Source: Reichenbachiella versicolor
GTDB taxonomy: Bacteria > Bacteroidota > Bacteroidia > Cytophagales > Cyclobacteriaceae
Direction of reading: 5' to 3'
DNA: 64,000 nucleotides
NCBI RefSeq assembly: GCF_003171675.1
Contig: NZ_QFZQ01000007.1
Coordinates: 62,001-126,000, forward strand
Each line of letters starts with the position of its first letter. Within the stretch, counting starts at the first letter, position 1. A program made the translations under genes and the position numbers. Shown here piece by piece: positions 26,252 to 35,992 of the stretch. The notes under the pieces were generated by a model. That model searched no databases, had not been told where the DNA came from, and was given only the letters and a program-made list of their open reading frames with translations.

Positions 26252-27301
26252 ATGCAAAACCACAGTACTGAAATCACTAGAGATATAAAGCAAAGTATTA
26301 GTAACTACTTAAGCGATAAAAAATATAGTAAAATAGCGGTTTTAGTTGATGAAAACACCCAAAAGCACTGCTTACCGAAAGTGATTGACGTACTTCCTGA
26401 GCATTACTTAATTACTATTAAAAGTGGAGAAGAGAATAAACATCTAGGTACGTGCGAAGACATCTGGATGGCAATGACCGAAGCAAGTTTTGACAGAAAA
26501 GCTCTGTTGATTAATCTTGGAGGAGGTGTAATAGGTGATATGGGAGGGTTTGCAGCGAGTGCATACAAACGTGGTTTTGATTTTATTAATATACCTACCA
26601 CTCTTCTTTCCCAAGTCGATGCAAGTGTTGGAGGAAAACTAGGTGTTGACTTTCATGGTTTTAAGAATCACATTGGTTTTTTTAAAGAACCAAAGACCGT
26701 ATTAATTCACTCTGATTTTTTCGAATCTTTACCTAAAAATGAATTACGGTCTGGTTTTGCAGAGGTTATCAAACATGGTTTAATTTACGACAAACCATAT
26801 TTCGAAAAGGTAAAAACAATCAATCCGTATAATGCTGATTTGACCGAACTTGTGTCAGAGTCTATTGAGATTAAAAAGAAAGTGGTCACTGAAGATCCCT
26901 TCGAATCAGGTATAAGAAAAATACTAAACTATGGGCACACAATAGGTCACGCTGTAGAATCATATTTCCTAGAAAAGCCAAAGGAAAAATTATTACATGG
27001 AGAAGCTATAGCTGTAGGAATGATTTGTGAAGCTTATCTTTCGAAGAAACTAACAGGATTATCCAAAGAAGACTTAGAAGAAATTTCTGACTACCTAATA
27101 GAGGTTTATCAACCGAAAGTGATAGAATCTTCACTGTTTGATGATATTCTGAAATTGACACTCCAAGACAAAAAAAATGAAGGGGGAATTGTGCAGTTCA
27201 GTTTATTGAAATCAATCGGGGAATGCACTGTAAACATTCCCGTATCGACAGCTGATATGGTAGATAGCTTATTTTATTTCAATCAAAAGATATCTAAATA
27301 A
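26252..27301 (+). CDS. aroB: 3-dehydroquinate synthase
   Basis: 349 residues from ATG 26252. It converts DAHP to 3-dehydroquinate, second step of the shikimate pathway, with NAD and a divalent metal. Motifs are LVDENT near the N-terminus, INLGGGVIGDMGGFAASAYKRG (NAD loop), IPTTLLSQVDASVGGKLGVD, FAEVIKHGLIYD and the metal histidine region LNYGHTIGHAVE and LLHGEAIAVGM. The metal ligands Glu and two His are intact. The 3' end overlaps by eight bases a small convergent gene. aroA lies 0.4 kb downstream in the same direction but with a separating gap. Confidence 0.95.
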   Translation: MQNHSTEITRDIKQSISNYLSDKKYSKIAVLVDENTQKHCLPKVIDVLPEHYLITIKSGEENKHLGTCEDIWMAMTEASFDRKALLINLGGGVIGDMGGFAASAYKRGFDFINIPTTLLSQVDASVGGKLGVDFHGFKNHIGFFKEPKTVLIHSDFFESLPKNELRSGFAEVIKHGLIYDKPYFEKVKTINPYNADLTELVSESIEIKKKVVTEDPFESGIRKILNYGHTIGHAVESYFLEKPKEKLLHGEAIAVGMICEAYLSKKLTGLSKEDLEEISDYLIEVYQPKVIESSLFDDILKLTLQDKKNEGGIVQFSLLKSIGECTVNIPVSTADMVDSLFYFNQKISK

Positions 27302-27467
27302 ACATCTTTTCCTTTTGAATTTTAATAGCCTGTTGCTTGCTATTTTTAGCATTGGGTCTATCGCTTTTCAAAAACAGGAAAGCAGCCGTACCTAGCGCTG
27401 CACCCACTGTTAATTTTGTAATTAAACTACTTCTCTTTTTTCTTTTTCCTTGAATCATATCTTTCAT
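27294..27467 (-). CDS. Small single-span membrane protein (57 residues)
   Basis: Minus-strand ATG at 27467 opens a 57-residue frame: a basic start MKDMIQGKRKKRSS, one hydrophobic span LITKLTVGAALGTAAFLFL rich in Gly/Ala (glycine-zipper-like), then a polar basic tail ending QKEKMFI and TAG. The positive-inside N-terminus plus clean span makes it credible despite its size; it resembles YtxH-type small membrane proteins in layout only. It overlaps the aroB 3' end by eight bases, convergent. Function unknown. Confidence 0.65.
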   Translation of the reverse strand: MKDMIQGKRKKRSSLITKLTVGAALGTAAFLFLKSDRPNAKNSKQQAIKIQKEKMFI

Positions 27468-27698
27468 AGTTAATGTAGATTACTTTACGACGTATCATAA
27501 ATTCAGTTGAAACATTAGGAACCAAATTCCATACCGAAATTCAAAATTGACGATATAAGACTTTCGAATCCTGCCAAAAAACTTCCGAATTCTGCATAAT
27601 CTAGATTTCTTCCATCAACTCAAACTGAACAAACACCATTATCTCAAGGAATCCTTTTAATATTGCCGTCCAATTAGACTTTACAAGATTATTAGATC
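27468..27698. other. Gap before aroA with a 21-bp direct repeat
   Basis: Two near-identical units, ACTTTCGAATCCTGCC (27560) and ACTTCCGAATTCTGCA (27581), lie 21 bases apart. They may be a paired regulator site for aroA or the divergent small gene. No convincing TAnnTTTG box is visible for aroA. Confidence 0.3.
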
Positions 27699-28922
27699 AT
27701 GAGTACATCGATTTCACTTGCAAAAACCAACTCTGTTTCGCTAGAAGTACCATTAACCTCATCAAAAAGTGAGAGTAACCGAGCCCTACTAATTAAAATC
27801 TTGGGAGGTAATAAAGCAGAATTAAGTAATCTATCTTCTGCCAGAGACACTCAAACCATGACTACTCTTCTCAATTCTGATGATTATGAATTAGATGTTT
27901 TGGATGCAGGTACGGTAATGAGATTTATGACTGCGTATCTAGCCACTAGTAACAAAGAAAGAAGAATTACCGGTACTCCAAGAATGTGTCAAAGACCTAT
28001 AAAAATCTTAGTAGAAGCTTTGAATGAACTAGGCGCAAACGTAAAGTATGTAGGAGAAGAAGGTTATCCCCCTCTTGAATTCAAACCTTTTAGTGAGCAG
28101 AAAGTTGACGAACTCACAATTCCTGGTAATATTAGTAGTCAGTATATATCTGCTTTATTAATGATTGCCCCTACTTTACCCAAAGGGCTAAAAATTAATT
28201 TAGAAGGTGAAATTTATAGTCGTCCATACATAGAGATGACATTGAATTTAATGAAACACTTCGGTGTAGAAAGCTGTTTTGAAGGCAAAATAATATCTGT
28301 AGCATCACAAGAATATGCTGCTAATAGCTATACTATTGAATCCGATTGGTCAGGAGCTAGTTATTGGTATAGTTTTGCTGCTTTAGCAAACACAGCATCA
28401 ATCAAGTTAAAAGGCTTAAGGGAAGTCTCTAATCAAGGTGATAGTGCAATTGTAAAAATCATGGAAGGATTAGGTGTCAAATCTACTTTTAATGGAGACG
28501 TAGTGACTCTCACGAAATGTGATCAAAAATCTCATTTGGATATAGATTTCAAGTCATGTCCTGATCTAGCTCAAACAGTCTTCGCATGTGCCGCAGCCAA
28601 AGGTGTATCTCTTAAAATGACAGGACTTGAAAGTTTAAGAATTAAAGAGTCTGATCGTACTGCTGCTATGGCTACAGAACTTGGTAAAATAGGAGCTAAA
28701 TTAGAAGAAACGACTAAAGGTGTATGGGAATTGACTCCAGCTCCATCAATAGACCAAACTATGGGTGTGACATTTGACACTTATGATGACCATAGAATGG
28801 CAATGGCTTTAGCACCACTTTGCACTCAATTGCCAGTAATTATCAATGAACCTGAAGTAGTTGTAAAATCTTATCCCGAATATTGGGATCATTTAAGATA
28901 TGCTGGAATTTCTACTGAATAA
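27699..28922 (+). CDS. aroA: 3-phosphoshikimate 1-carboxyvinyltransferase (EPSP synthase)
   Basis: 407 residues. It joins phosphoenolpyruvate to shikimate-3-phosphate, the sixth shikimate step. Visible are the N-terminal substrate lysine-serine region TSSKSESNRALLI, LDAGTVMRFMTAYLA (normally DAGTAMRFLT), PMCQRPIK-like RMCQRPIKILVEAL, GNISSQYISALL, ESDRTAAMATELGKIGA, and the C-terminal DTYDDHRMAMALAPL. All catalytic regions appear intact. Length is slightly short of 420-430, as in other Bacteroidota homologues. Confidence 0.93.
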   Translation: MSTSISLAKTNSVSLEVPLTSSKSESNRALLIKILGGNKAELSNLSSARDTQTMTTLLNSDDYELDVLDAGTVMRFMTAYLATSNKERRITGTPRMCQRPIKILVEALNELGANVKYVGEEGYPPLEFKPFSEQKVDELTIPGNISSQYISALLMIAPTLPKGLKINLEGEIYSRPYIEMTLNLMKHFGVESCFEGKIISVASQEYAANSYTIESDWSGASYWYSFAALANTASIKLKGLREVSNQGDSAIVKIMEGLGVKSTFNGDVVTLTKCDQKSHLDIDFKSCPDLAQTVFACAAAKGVSLKMTGLESLRIKESDRTAAMATELGKIGAKLEETTKGVWELTPAPSIDQTMGVTFDTYDDHRMAMALAPLCTQLPVIINEPEVVVKSYPEYWDHLRYAGISTE

Positions 28923-29593
28923 AGGTTAGAATAAATTACAATCAGAACAATCAATAAACTGGAAGCCCTAATAGATTTTCCAGATTAGTTATGAATTCAT
29001 TATTTGAACCACAATTCCTTTAATTTAAAAGTTAACATTACTTGTTTCAAGAAAGTATTATTTGAATCCACTACACCTATAAAAAATAGCATAATTAGTT
29101 AATTATCAATTCGAGTCACTAGAATCAATAGTCCTACTGTTTAGCAATTTATATTGACTTCTAATACTCAAACAAAGTAACTGTGCTGTACAAAAAATGT
29201 ATATTTCACTATTAATAAAAACGAAAGAAAATCTGTTTTTTTAGGCCAATAGTTAGCAACTATATGCTCTTTCTAGATTAACTTCAACATTGATGATTAT
29301 GAATGATTCTAAGTATGATATTGAATACAGCAATACAAAGCAAAAGCTTCTGGACGTTCGAGTATATTTATTATATTGACATCTAAATTGAGACAACAAG
29401 CAGCATTTTAACAAAAGCACATCAAGGCTTACCTTAGACTTTATTGTGAATTCGTCTATCGGATAAAAACTACGTAGTCTTTAGGAATAAACCCTATTGA
29501 ATTTTTCGGTGAGATGCTTATTGTTTCCCAACTTAAAGGATAGAAACTTTGCACTAGTGATATATCTGGCCCATTAAAGAGTTCGGGTCGATA
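28923..29593. other. Long gene-free stretch upstream of the chemoreceptor operon
   Basis: 671 AT-rich bases without an ORF above 30 codons, without tRNA-like structure and without the periodicity seen in the two arrays elsewhere. The only supported element is the promoter at 29521-29551. Its length suggests either a decayed gene or an unrecognised small RNA. Confidence 0.5.
29521..29551 (+). promoter_or_regulatory. Candidate promoter of the chemoreceptor-YfiR-TonB operon
   Basis: TTG at 29521-29523, about 20 bases, then AAACTTTG (29544-29551), one mismatch from TAnnTTTG. The ATG of the chemoreceptor is 43 bases downstream of the box. Confidence 0.5.
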
Positions 29594-31771
29594 ATGTTTA
29601 CATCAAAAACCAAAAACATGGATTTTAAAAAATTCATTGCAACTGATAAGATTAGCCTTTCAATTAGTAAGAAAATTTTCTTAAGCTTCTCATTGTTAAT
29701 TGCAGTAACAGTAATTATCGGAATTATTACAATATATAGACTATTTGATAGCTCTGATAAGCTCAATGTAATTTCGGAACAGGTTAATCCTACCCTGAGT
29801 AATTTAGATGAGTTTAAAACATTAGTAAAAGATGCTAAAACCTATGCTACTAACTGGGTATATGTAAGTAGATACGAGAAAGATAAAGAAAAGCTAAAAG
29901 CTATCCACGAAAAAAAATTCCCTCAAATCAGAGACTCATTGATGGCAATTGGAGACTCTCTAAATGCTTCAGTGGAGAAATACGCAAATATTCAAAGTCT
30001 TGTTCTTTCGTTCGAATCCGTATTGAATGATCAACAAACAATAATGACGAGTCTCAATAATGGACTTGCTTATGAGGATGCAATGACACTTTTCATATGT
30101 GAGGACTTAATTGAAAGTAGTATTATTCCCACATCTGATGAAATCATTATAAAACTGGATGCTGAAATTGAGAAAAAGAATATACTTTCTGAAGAGTTAA
30201 AAGAAGGCCTCGTAGGTTCCTTTGACACAGTTTGGAAAACTGTTTTGTTTTTAACTCTAATCGCCGTAGCAATTGCCGTTCTAATATCAATTTTCCTCTC
30301 TAGTAGTATAACAGCACCAATCAATGTAATTAGAGAGAAAATAGCTGAAATTAGTATAGGTAAGATTCCTGAAAAACTCGAAACCAGAGCTAAAGATGAA
30401 ATTGGTCAGATGAGTAATGGTATCAATACATTAATTAATGCATTTAGTGCTTCTTCACAATTTGCAAGTGATATCGAAAAAGGTAACCTAGATAGTATCT
30501 TCAAAGCATTGAGTGATGATGACGTTCTTGGACATTCCCTTTTATCAATGAGAAATAACATGAAAGGTGTTATAGATGAGACTAATGAGGTGGTAAGAAT
30601 GGCTAGTGATGAAGGTAACCTTGATGCTAGAATCAATATTGAGAATAAAGAAGGAGCATGGAAAGGTCTAAGTATTACAATCAATGAAATGCTTGAATCT
30701 ATTGCTGTTCCAATTCTAGAAGTCAATGACATTGTAACGGCTATGGCTGATGGGGATCTTAGTAAAAAATACGACGGTAGTGCAAAAGGTCAAATTGGCG
30801 AGTTGGTAAACAACTTGAATATCGCTACGAATAATCTAAGTCAACTATTAACACAGATTGCACGAAGTGCTGACTCAGTTGATGACTCCTCAGTCGCTAT
30901 GTTAAATGCAAGTGAAGAAATGAATTCTACAACTAGCGAAATTGCTTCCGCTATTAGTCAGATGAGTTCAGGAGCTCAAAATCAAGTAAATAAAGTAGAA
31001 GAGTCTTCTTCCCTAGTAGAAAAAATATTGAAGTCTTCAGCTGACATGGGTGATAAGGCTAAAAATATTCAGAATGCTGCTCAGGTAGGTGTGGAAAATA
31101 GTGAAAAAGGTAAGCAGATGGTTGACAACCTTGCAGTAAGCATGGAAGAAATATCTGACTACACAGACAAGACTACTGAGTCTATCAAAGTTTTAGCATT
31201 GCGTTCTGCTGAAATAACTAGAGTACTGAGTGTAATTACTGAAATAGCATCTCAAACAAACCTTCTAGCATTGAATGCAGCTATAGAAGCAGCACAAGCT
31301 GGTGATGCAGGTAGAGGATTTGCAGTCGTAGCGGAAGAAATTAGAAAACTAGCTGAGGATTCTAAACATTCAGCGCAAGAGATTGAGAAATTAGTAGATA
31401 GTGTAAAATCAGATACTGATCAAGCTACTCAAATGATGCAAAGCATGAATAAGAGTGTCCAAGACGGAGACAACGCATCCAAGTCTGCTTCTGCCACTTT
31501 CAATGAAATTGCTCTATCTAATAAGACTACACTTGAATTAAGTGAAGGAATAGTTTCAGCTACCCAGTCACAGACCTCTGATATGAATCAAGTTGTTTCT
31601 ATTACCGAAAGTGTGGTAGTGATTGCTGAGCAAACTGCTGCCGGTACTGAAGAAATAGCTAGTTCGGCTAGTGAATTATCCGCAGGTATGGAAAATTACA
31701 ATCAGAAGTCTGAGCAGCTAACGGGTATAGCAGCTTCTTTACGTACAGAAGTTCAAAACTTTAAATTGTAG
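29594..31771 (+). CDS. Methyl-accepting chemotaxis-type receptor with several HAMP domains
   Basis: 725 residues: TM1 (~28-50), a ~165-residue periplasmic helical sensor resembling the four-helix-bundle type, TM2 (~215-237), then HAMP (~238-290) and at least one further HAMP-like unit (~340-410, including [19 protein letters not shown]), then the MCP signalling domain. The hairpin tip [20 protein letters not shown] and [18 protein letters not shown] is canonical. Normally such a protein controls CheA through CheW; no che gene is in the window. It is the first gene of a likely operon with a YfiR-like protein (43-base gap) and a TonB receptor. Coupling to those is inference. Confidence 0.88.
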   Translation: MFTSKTKNMDFKKFIATDKISLSISKKIFLSFSLLIAVTVIIGIITIYRLFDSSDKLNVISEQVNPTLSNLDEFKTLVKDAKTYATNWVYVSRYEKDKEKLKAIHEKKFPQIRDSLMAIGDSLNASVEKYANIQSLVLSFESVLNDQQTIMTSLNNGLAYEDAMTLFICEDLIESSIIPTSDEIIIKLDAEIEKKNILSEELKEGLVGSFDTVWKTVLFLTLIAVAIAVLISIFLSSSITAPINVIREKIAEISIGKIPEKLETRAKDEIGQMSNGINTLINAFSASSQFASDIEKGNLDSIFKALSDDDVLGHSLLSMRNNMKGVIDETNEVVRMASDEGNLDARINIENKEGAWKGLSITINEMLESIAVPILEVNDIVTAMADGDLSKKYDGSAKGQIGELVNNLNIATNNLSQLLTQIARSADSVDDSSVAMLNASEEMNSTTSEIASAISQMSSGAQNQVNKVEESSSLVEKILKSSADMGDKAKNIQNAAQVGVENSEKGKQMVDNLAVSMEEISDYTDKTTESIKVLALRSAEITRVLSVITEIASQTNLLALNAAIEAAQAGDAGRGFAVVAEEIRKLAEDSKHSAQEIEKLVDSVKSDTDQATQMMQSMNKSVQDGDNASKSASATFNEIALSNKTTLELSEGIVSATQSQTSDMNQVVSITESVVVIAEQTAAGTEEIASSASELSAGMENYNQKSEQLTGIAASLRTEVQNFKL

Positions 31772-31814
31772 TTATACTGATTTTTAAAAGAATACGTTCT
31801 TAGATAAGAGAATT

Positions 31815-32306
31815 ATGAAAACAAGAAAGACTTTATTTATTATATGCTTTCTTTCAATCGTTAGCCTTTCGGCTTCTGCACAAGAAAGTAAATTCAAAGC
31901 GCTATTCATATACAAATTTGCAGAGTATATCGAATGGCCTTCAAGTCCATCAAAAATAGTAGTTGGAGTAGCGGGTAAATCTGATGTCTTCAATCAGTTG
32001 TCAACGTTTGCAGCTAGTAAGGATAATCTAGAAGTGAAAAATATTAGTAGTGCCAGTGATTCAAAAAGCTGTAACATTATCTTCTTACCCAATGCACAAA
32101 GTGGCCAATTAAATAGTTATGTATCAACTATTAATGGCAATAGCATACTTCTAGTAACTGAAAATAGTAAGCTAGTACCACAAGGAGCAGACATCGGGTT
32201 CTATTTAGAGCAAGGAAAATTGAGATTCCTTATCAATAAAGGTAGTATAGAGTCTAAAAAAATGGTTCCTAGTTCAAAACTACTAGCATTAGGAAAAGCA
32301 ATATGA
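31815..32306 (+). CDS. YfiR/HmsC-like periplasmic protein (DUF4154)
   Basis: 163 residues with a signal peptide (~1-22, SASAQ). The mature part has the DUF4154 pattern: KFKALFIYKFAEYIEWP near the start, IVVGVAGKSDVFNQL, CNIIFLPNAQSGQLN, NSILLVTENSKLVPQGADIGFYLEQGKLRFLIN and the terminal SSKLLALGKAI. In Pseudomonas, YfiR binds the periplasmic part of a membrane diguanylate cyclase and holds it off. Here the adjacent membrane sensor is a chemoreceptor, which suggests a similar periplasmic brake on it. It lies 32 bases upstream of the TonB receptor gene. Confidence 0.85.
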   Translation: MKTRKTLFIICFLSIVSLSASAQESKFKALFIYKFAEYIEWPSSPSKIVVGVAGKSDVFNQLSTFAASKDNLEVKNISSASDSKSCNIIFLPNAQSGQLNSYVSTINGNSILLVTENSKLVPQGADIGFYLEQGKLRFLINKGSIESKKMVPSSKLLALGKAI

Positions 32307-32338
32307 TAAAATAATAGCAACACAAAAAACCAACTACC

Positions 32339-34858
32339 ATGAACCCAATAAGATCATTAAAAGTAATGGTCTTGGCTTTTTGCTACTTAGTATTACCCCC
32401 ACAAGCAATAGCTCAAGAGCTTTTTCCTCAAGATGACATACTCAGTATGTCTCTTGAGGATCTTATGAATATAGAGGTCACTTCTGTATCGAAAAAAGCA
32501 GAAAGACTCCAAGATGTAGCTTCCGCTATATATGTAGTAAATTCAGATGACATTAGACAGTCTGGTGCTACTACTCTTCATGAAATACTTCGAGATGTAC
32601 CCGGATATTGGGGTACCCAAGATGAATACAATAGTGTTTATTCAGGAATCCGAGTATCTCAGCCTTATAATGCAGACCCCCAAACTGTTCTATACCTTTT
32701 AGATGGAACCCCGTTACAAGAGTTGATGGGACAGACTTTTTCTTTCATCAATTTTGATATCCCTTTAGATGAAATAGAAAGAATTGAAGTTATAAGTGGT
32801 TCTGGGGGAACAATTTACGGTGCCAATTCAGCTACGGGAGTGATAAGCATTTTCACTAAAGATCCCGATAAATATGATGGTATAAATGTAAGAGCTGAGG
32901 GAGCCACTCCAGGTTATGCCAATGCAACTATCAGGGCTGGAGGTAAAATCAATGATAAACTTGCAATATCTGGATATACAAAATACAGATACTTTTCAGG
33001 TTGGGAATCTTTGGCCGGTAAGTTCGAAGACGGTGCTAACAATGAAACATTAGGTGAGAATGGAACTGCTTTTACCAAGGACTTTAATAAGTCTATGTAT
33101 TACAGTCTTGGATTGAAGGCAAACTACAACATTTCGTCCAAGGATAAGATTTCGTTTCGCTCTCATTTTAACGGACGTCAGAAAACGACTTACACTAATT
33201 CTCTAGGTAAAGAATTTTTATTTGAAAGAACAGATATTAAACATGAAAATGATATCAACGCCTCAAGATTTGTAGGAAATATAAGGTACGATCATAATTT
33301 CTCAGATAAGCATTCTTTCTTTTTAAGAGCTTCTACCAATATTGAAAATGACTTTTACAGATTGGCTGGAGGCATGGATATTTCTAATGCGATATATGAC
33401 TTTGAAATTCAAGATAATATTTCTATTGGAGCTTTTAATGATCTGAGTTTTGGAGCGAATTATAGATTGGTCAACTTTGATATTCACAATATTGTAGCGC
33501 CAAATCAAATTCAATATTTAGACCCTAAAGCAAATGAGTCTTTGAAAGGAGCATTCATTCAGGACAAACTAAAACTTCTGGATGGTAAATTAAATTTTAC
33601 GGCTGGGATAAAAGCAGAAAACTACTCTCTAGTCAATGATAAATATTACATCTCCCCAATGGCTAAAGTAGCTGGAATAGTTAATGAAAGATTTACGGTT
33701 TGGGGCGGATTCACACAATCATACACGACTCCAGGGTTTAATAATACTAATATTGACTGGTTCTTATTTCAATCAGCGTCTGACGAAACGTATGACTTAG
33801 TAATATATGATCAAATCTACAATCAAACCGCTACACAGGTTGCTGACCTAGTATTTTTAGATGCGTATAATACTGCAAGAAATGGAGGAGCATCTCAAGA
33901 AGAAGCAGTCAACTCAGCAAATGATTTTATTTCGAGTGATCTTGGTCAAAGCACAATAAAATCAAATACTGAAGCATATATTCAAAGCGAAGAAGGGCAG
34001 GCACTTTTGAATGGTACTACTCAGAATGTAAAAGATCAAACCTTGACTACGGCAGTTAAAAATGGTTCTAATACGACACCTACTCAATTTCAAACTTGGG
34101 AATTAGGATTCAAGGCTCAACTATACAGTCATTCTCAAGTAAATGCTACTCTATTTCATACCAATATTAGCGATGCAGTTTCTGCAAGTCCTGGAGATCC
34201 ATTGGCATCTCAATTGAACCAACCCTCTATTACAAGACCAAATGAACAAGTAAACTATTACTTATATGGAAATTATATGAAAGGTGTAAATAAAGGAGTT
34301 GAATTAAGCGTTCAAGCATTTCCCAGAGAGGATATCGTGTATAAATTTTCTTACACTTATCAAACAACAGAATGGGAGTTACAAGACAATCCTGATTTTA
34401 GTAGTGATATTATTGAAAACACCGAAGAAGCTCCTGCAACTCCTTTTATGCCAGAGCATATTTTCAGATTTAGGTTAACTCAAAGTTTTGGTGATCACTT
34501 GACGTTCAATATTCAAACAATATATGCTAGCAAACACTTTTCTGAGTTAAACTATTTCTACGACAGACTTGAAAGATACGAAATGGTGGCAGAAAATGAC
34601 TTGAGAGATTTAGACGCAGCTCTAGGTCTGGAAGAAAATCAAGGATATGACTTTACACCAGTAGCTGTAAATAACGATCGTTTCATTTTAAATGCTCGTG
34701 TAGAAAAACGTTTTCTAGATGGCAAACTCACGGCTTATGTTTTTGGGAATGATATTCTAAATGAGGGAAGAGTTATGAGAACCGACCAATTAAGAAATGT
34801 TACCTTAAGCCAAATAGGAGCTATGTATGGACTTGGTTTTAACTATCGTTTGAAATAA
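32339..34858 (+). CDS. TonB-dependent receptor linked to YfiR protein
   Basis: 839 residues: signal peptide (~1-25), no carboxypeptidase-like domain, a start SLEDLMNIEVTSVSKKAERLQDVASA typical of receptors paired with YfiR-like proteins, plug (~50-165, DDIRQSGATTLHEILRDVPG, LLDGTPLQ, IEVISGSGGTIYGANSATGVI), and an outer-membrane barrel ending FNYRLK with a terminal aromatic-type strand. Residues ~474-580 carry a helical, Ala/Gln/Asn-rich stretch (QVADLVFLDAYNTARNGG, EEAVNSANDF) that is odd inside a beta-barrel and is probably an extracellular-loop insertion. Ligand unknown. Likely operon with the chemoreceptor and YfiR protein. Confidence 0.88.
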   Translation: MNPIRSLKVMVLAFCYLVLPPQAIAQELFPQDDILSMSLEDLMNIEVTSVSKKAERLQDVASAIYVVNSDDIRQSGATTLHEILRDVPGYWGTQDEYNSVYSGIRVSQPYNADPQTVLYLLDGTPLQELMGQTFSFINFDIPLDEIERIEVISGSGGTIYGANSATGVISIFTKDPDKYDGINVRAEGATPGYANATIRAGGKINDKLAISGYTKYRYFSGWESLAGKFEDGANNETLGENGTAFTKDFNKSMYYSLGLKANYNISSKDKISFRSHFNGRQKTTYTNSLGKEFLFERTDIKHENDINASRFVGNIRYDHNFSDKHSFFLRASTNIENDFYRLAGGMDISNAIYDFEIQDNISIGAFNDLSFGANYRLVNFDIHNIVAPNQIQYLDPKANESLKGAFIQDKLKLLDGKLNFTAGIKAENYSLVNDKYYISPMAKVAGIVNERFTVWGGFTQSYTTPGFNNTNIDWFLFQSASDETYDLVIYDQIYNQTATQVADLVFLDAYNTARNGGASQEEAVNSANDFISSDLGQSTIKSNTEAYIQSEEGQALLNGTTQNVKDQTLTTAVKNGSNTTPTQFQTWELGFKAQLYSHSQVNATLFHTNISDAVSASPGDPLASQLNQPSITRPNEQVNYYLYGNYMKGVNKGVELSVQAFPREDIVYKFSYTYQTTEWELQDNPDFSSDIIENTEEAPATPFMPEHIFRFRLTQSFGDHLTFNIQTIYASKHFSELNYFYDRLERYEMVAENDLRDLDAALGLEENQGYDFTPVAVNNDRFILNARVEKRFLDGKLTAYVFGNDILNEGRVMRTDQLRNVTLSQIGAMYGLGFNYRLK

Positions 34859-34906
34859 CTGTGCGAACTGGTAGGGATAGTCACAAAATCCACAAAATAA
34901 TTGCTC

Positions 34907-35743
34907 TCAATACATAGAAGAGGCCACTATCAAACCTTGCTCGTCAAGAATATCTTTACCTCTATTAGATCTAATATATGACAAGAAAGCTTTTACGTAG
35001 TCATTTTTATCTGATTTAAAATATATTCTTAGCGACCTTTTTAATGGATAATGCCCTTCGGATATTGTTCGAGTAGAAGGGTAAATAAACATTGAATCAT
35101 CTATAGACTTAGTAGATGGTACTTTTACATCTTTGACATTCAAAGTCACATAGGCAAAACCAATGTAGCCTATGCTATTGGGGTCTGCATTGACTTTAGC
35201 AACTATTTCATTGTTCTTTTCCGCTACCAAAGCATAGTCAGGAATCGTATCTAGTCGAAAATGTTCCCTGAAGAACTTTTGCGTCCCTGAATTTTCGTCT
35301 CTTATAATGGGTTTAATAATACCCGGTCTACCGCCTATTTGTCCCCAATCTGTATAAGTACCGTCATATATGCCTGTTATTTGCTCATTAGTTAATTGAT
35401 CTATGGGATTACTCTCATTGTTAATAATTATAATTCCATCATAAGCCACTATCATCTCATCAACACCATGACCTTTACCAAGAATATCATTGACGTCAAA
35501 TGGATAGGAAGATAGTCCAATATCAGCTAAACCGTTTGCTACAGATGGCAATGCTGTTTTACTCCCTCCTCCTTCTAATTCTAACTTAATTGAATCTTGA
35601 ATACTCTCAAAGTCATTCTTTAAAGCCTTAAAAGAACCAAACATCGATTCACTCCCTTTTAGCTTAACAGTAAATTTTTCTGACTTATTTGATTGACACC
35701 CTATCAAAATATATAGGGTAATTAATAGATATAAAACTCTCAT
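34907..35743 (-). CDS. PstS-like phosphate-binding lipoprotein
   Basis: 278 residues with a lipobox (YILIGC, lipid at Cys16). The periplasmic-binding-protein type II domain of the PstS group is recognisable from KLKGSESMFGSFKALKNDF, GGGSKTALPSVANGLADIGLSS, the hinge ITGIYDGTYTDWGQIGG and RDENSGTQKFFREHF, and IGYIGFAYV. These regions normally line the phosphate site. No PstCAB transporter follows, so it may act as a sensor or scavenging protein, or feed a distant transporter. It converges on the TonB receptor gene 48 bases away. Confidence 0.82.
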   Translation of the reverse strand: MRVLYLLITLYILIGCQSNKSEKFTVKLKGSESMFGSFKALKNDFESIQDSIKLELEGGGSKTALPSVANGLADIGLSSYPFDVNDILGKGHGVDEMIVAYDGIIIINNESNPIDQLTNEQITGIYDGTYTDWGQIGGRPGIIKPIIRDENSGTQKFFREHFRLDTIPDYALVAEKNNEIVAKVNADPNSIGYIGFAYVTLNVKDVKVPSTKSIDDSMFIYPSTRTISEGHYPLKRSLRIYFKSDKNDYVKAFLSYIRSNRGKDILDEQGLIVASSMY

Positions 35744-35940
35744 TCTACTGACTAGTTAACTTGTATTATATGGAGTCTGAAACAGCATTCCAGTAATACA
35801 GGTAGGACAAGTTTCATAGCTTCCAATTTAACCGCAAAAGAAGACATTTAAGTAGACCGGATCGTCCCAGTACAGTTATGTATATGCTATGGATTTGTAA
35901 ATTTTAGCCTTAATAATTGATAGACTATTGGCATAGAAAC

Positions 35941-35967
35941 AAAAAAGACCACCTAATAGTGGTCTTT
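35941..35967 (-). terminator. Rho-independent terminator of the coiled-coil gene
   Basis: Minus strand AAAGACCAC, 6-base loop, GTGGTCTTT followed by a T-tract (complement of 35941-35946). It is 25 bases after the stop of the gene at 35993. Confidence 0.85.
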
Positions 35968-35992
35968 CTTTGAATAATATTTCTTGTATCAA

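Noticed and set aside
28923-29593. tRNA or riboswitch in the long gap
   Set aside because: No cloverleaf, TPsiC-like motif or known riboswitch core could be found by eye on either strand.
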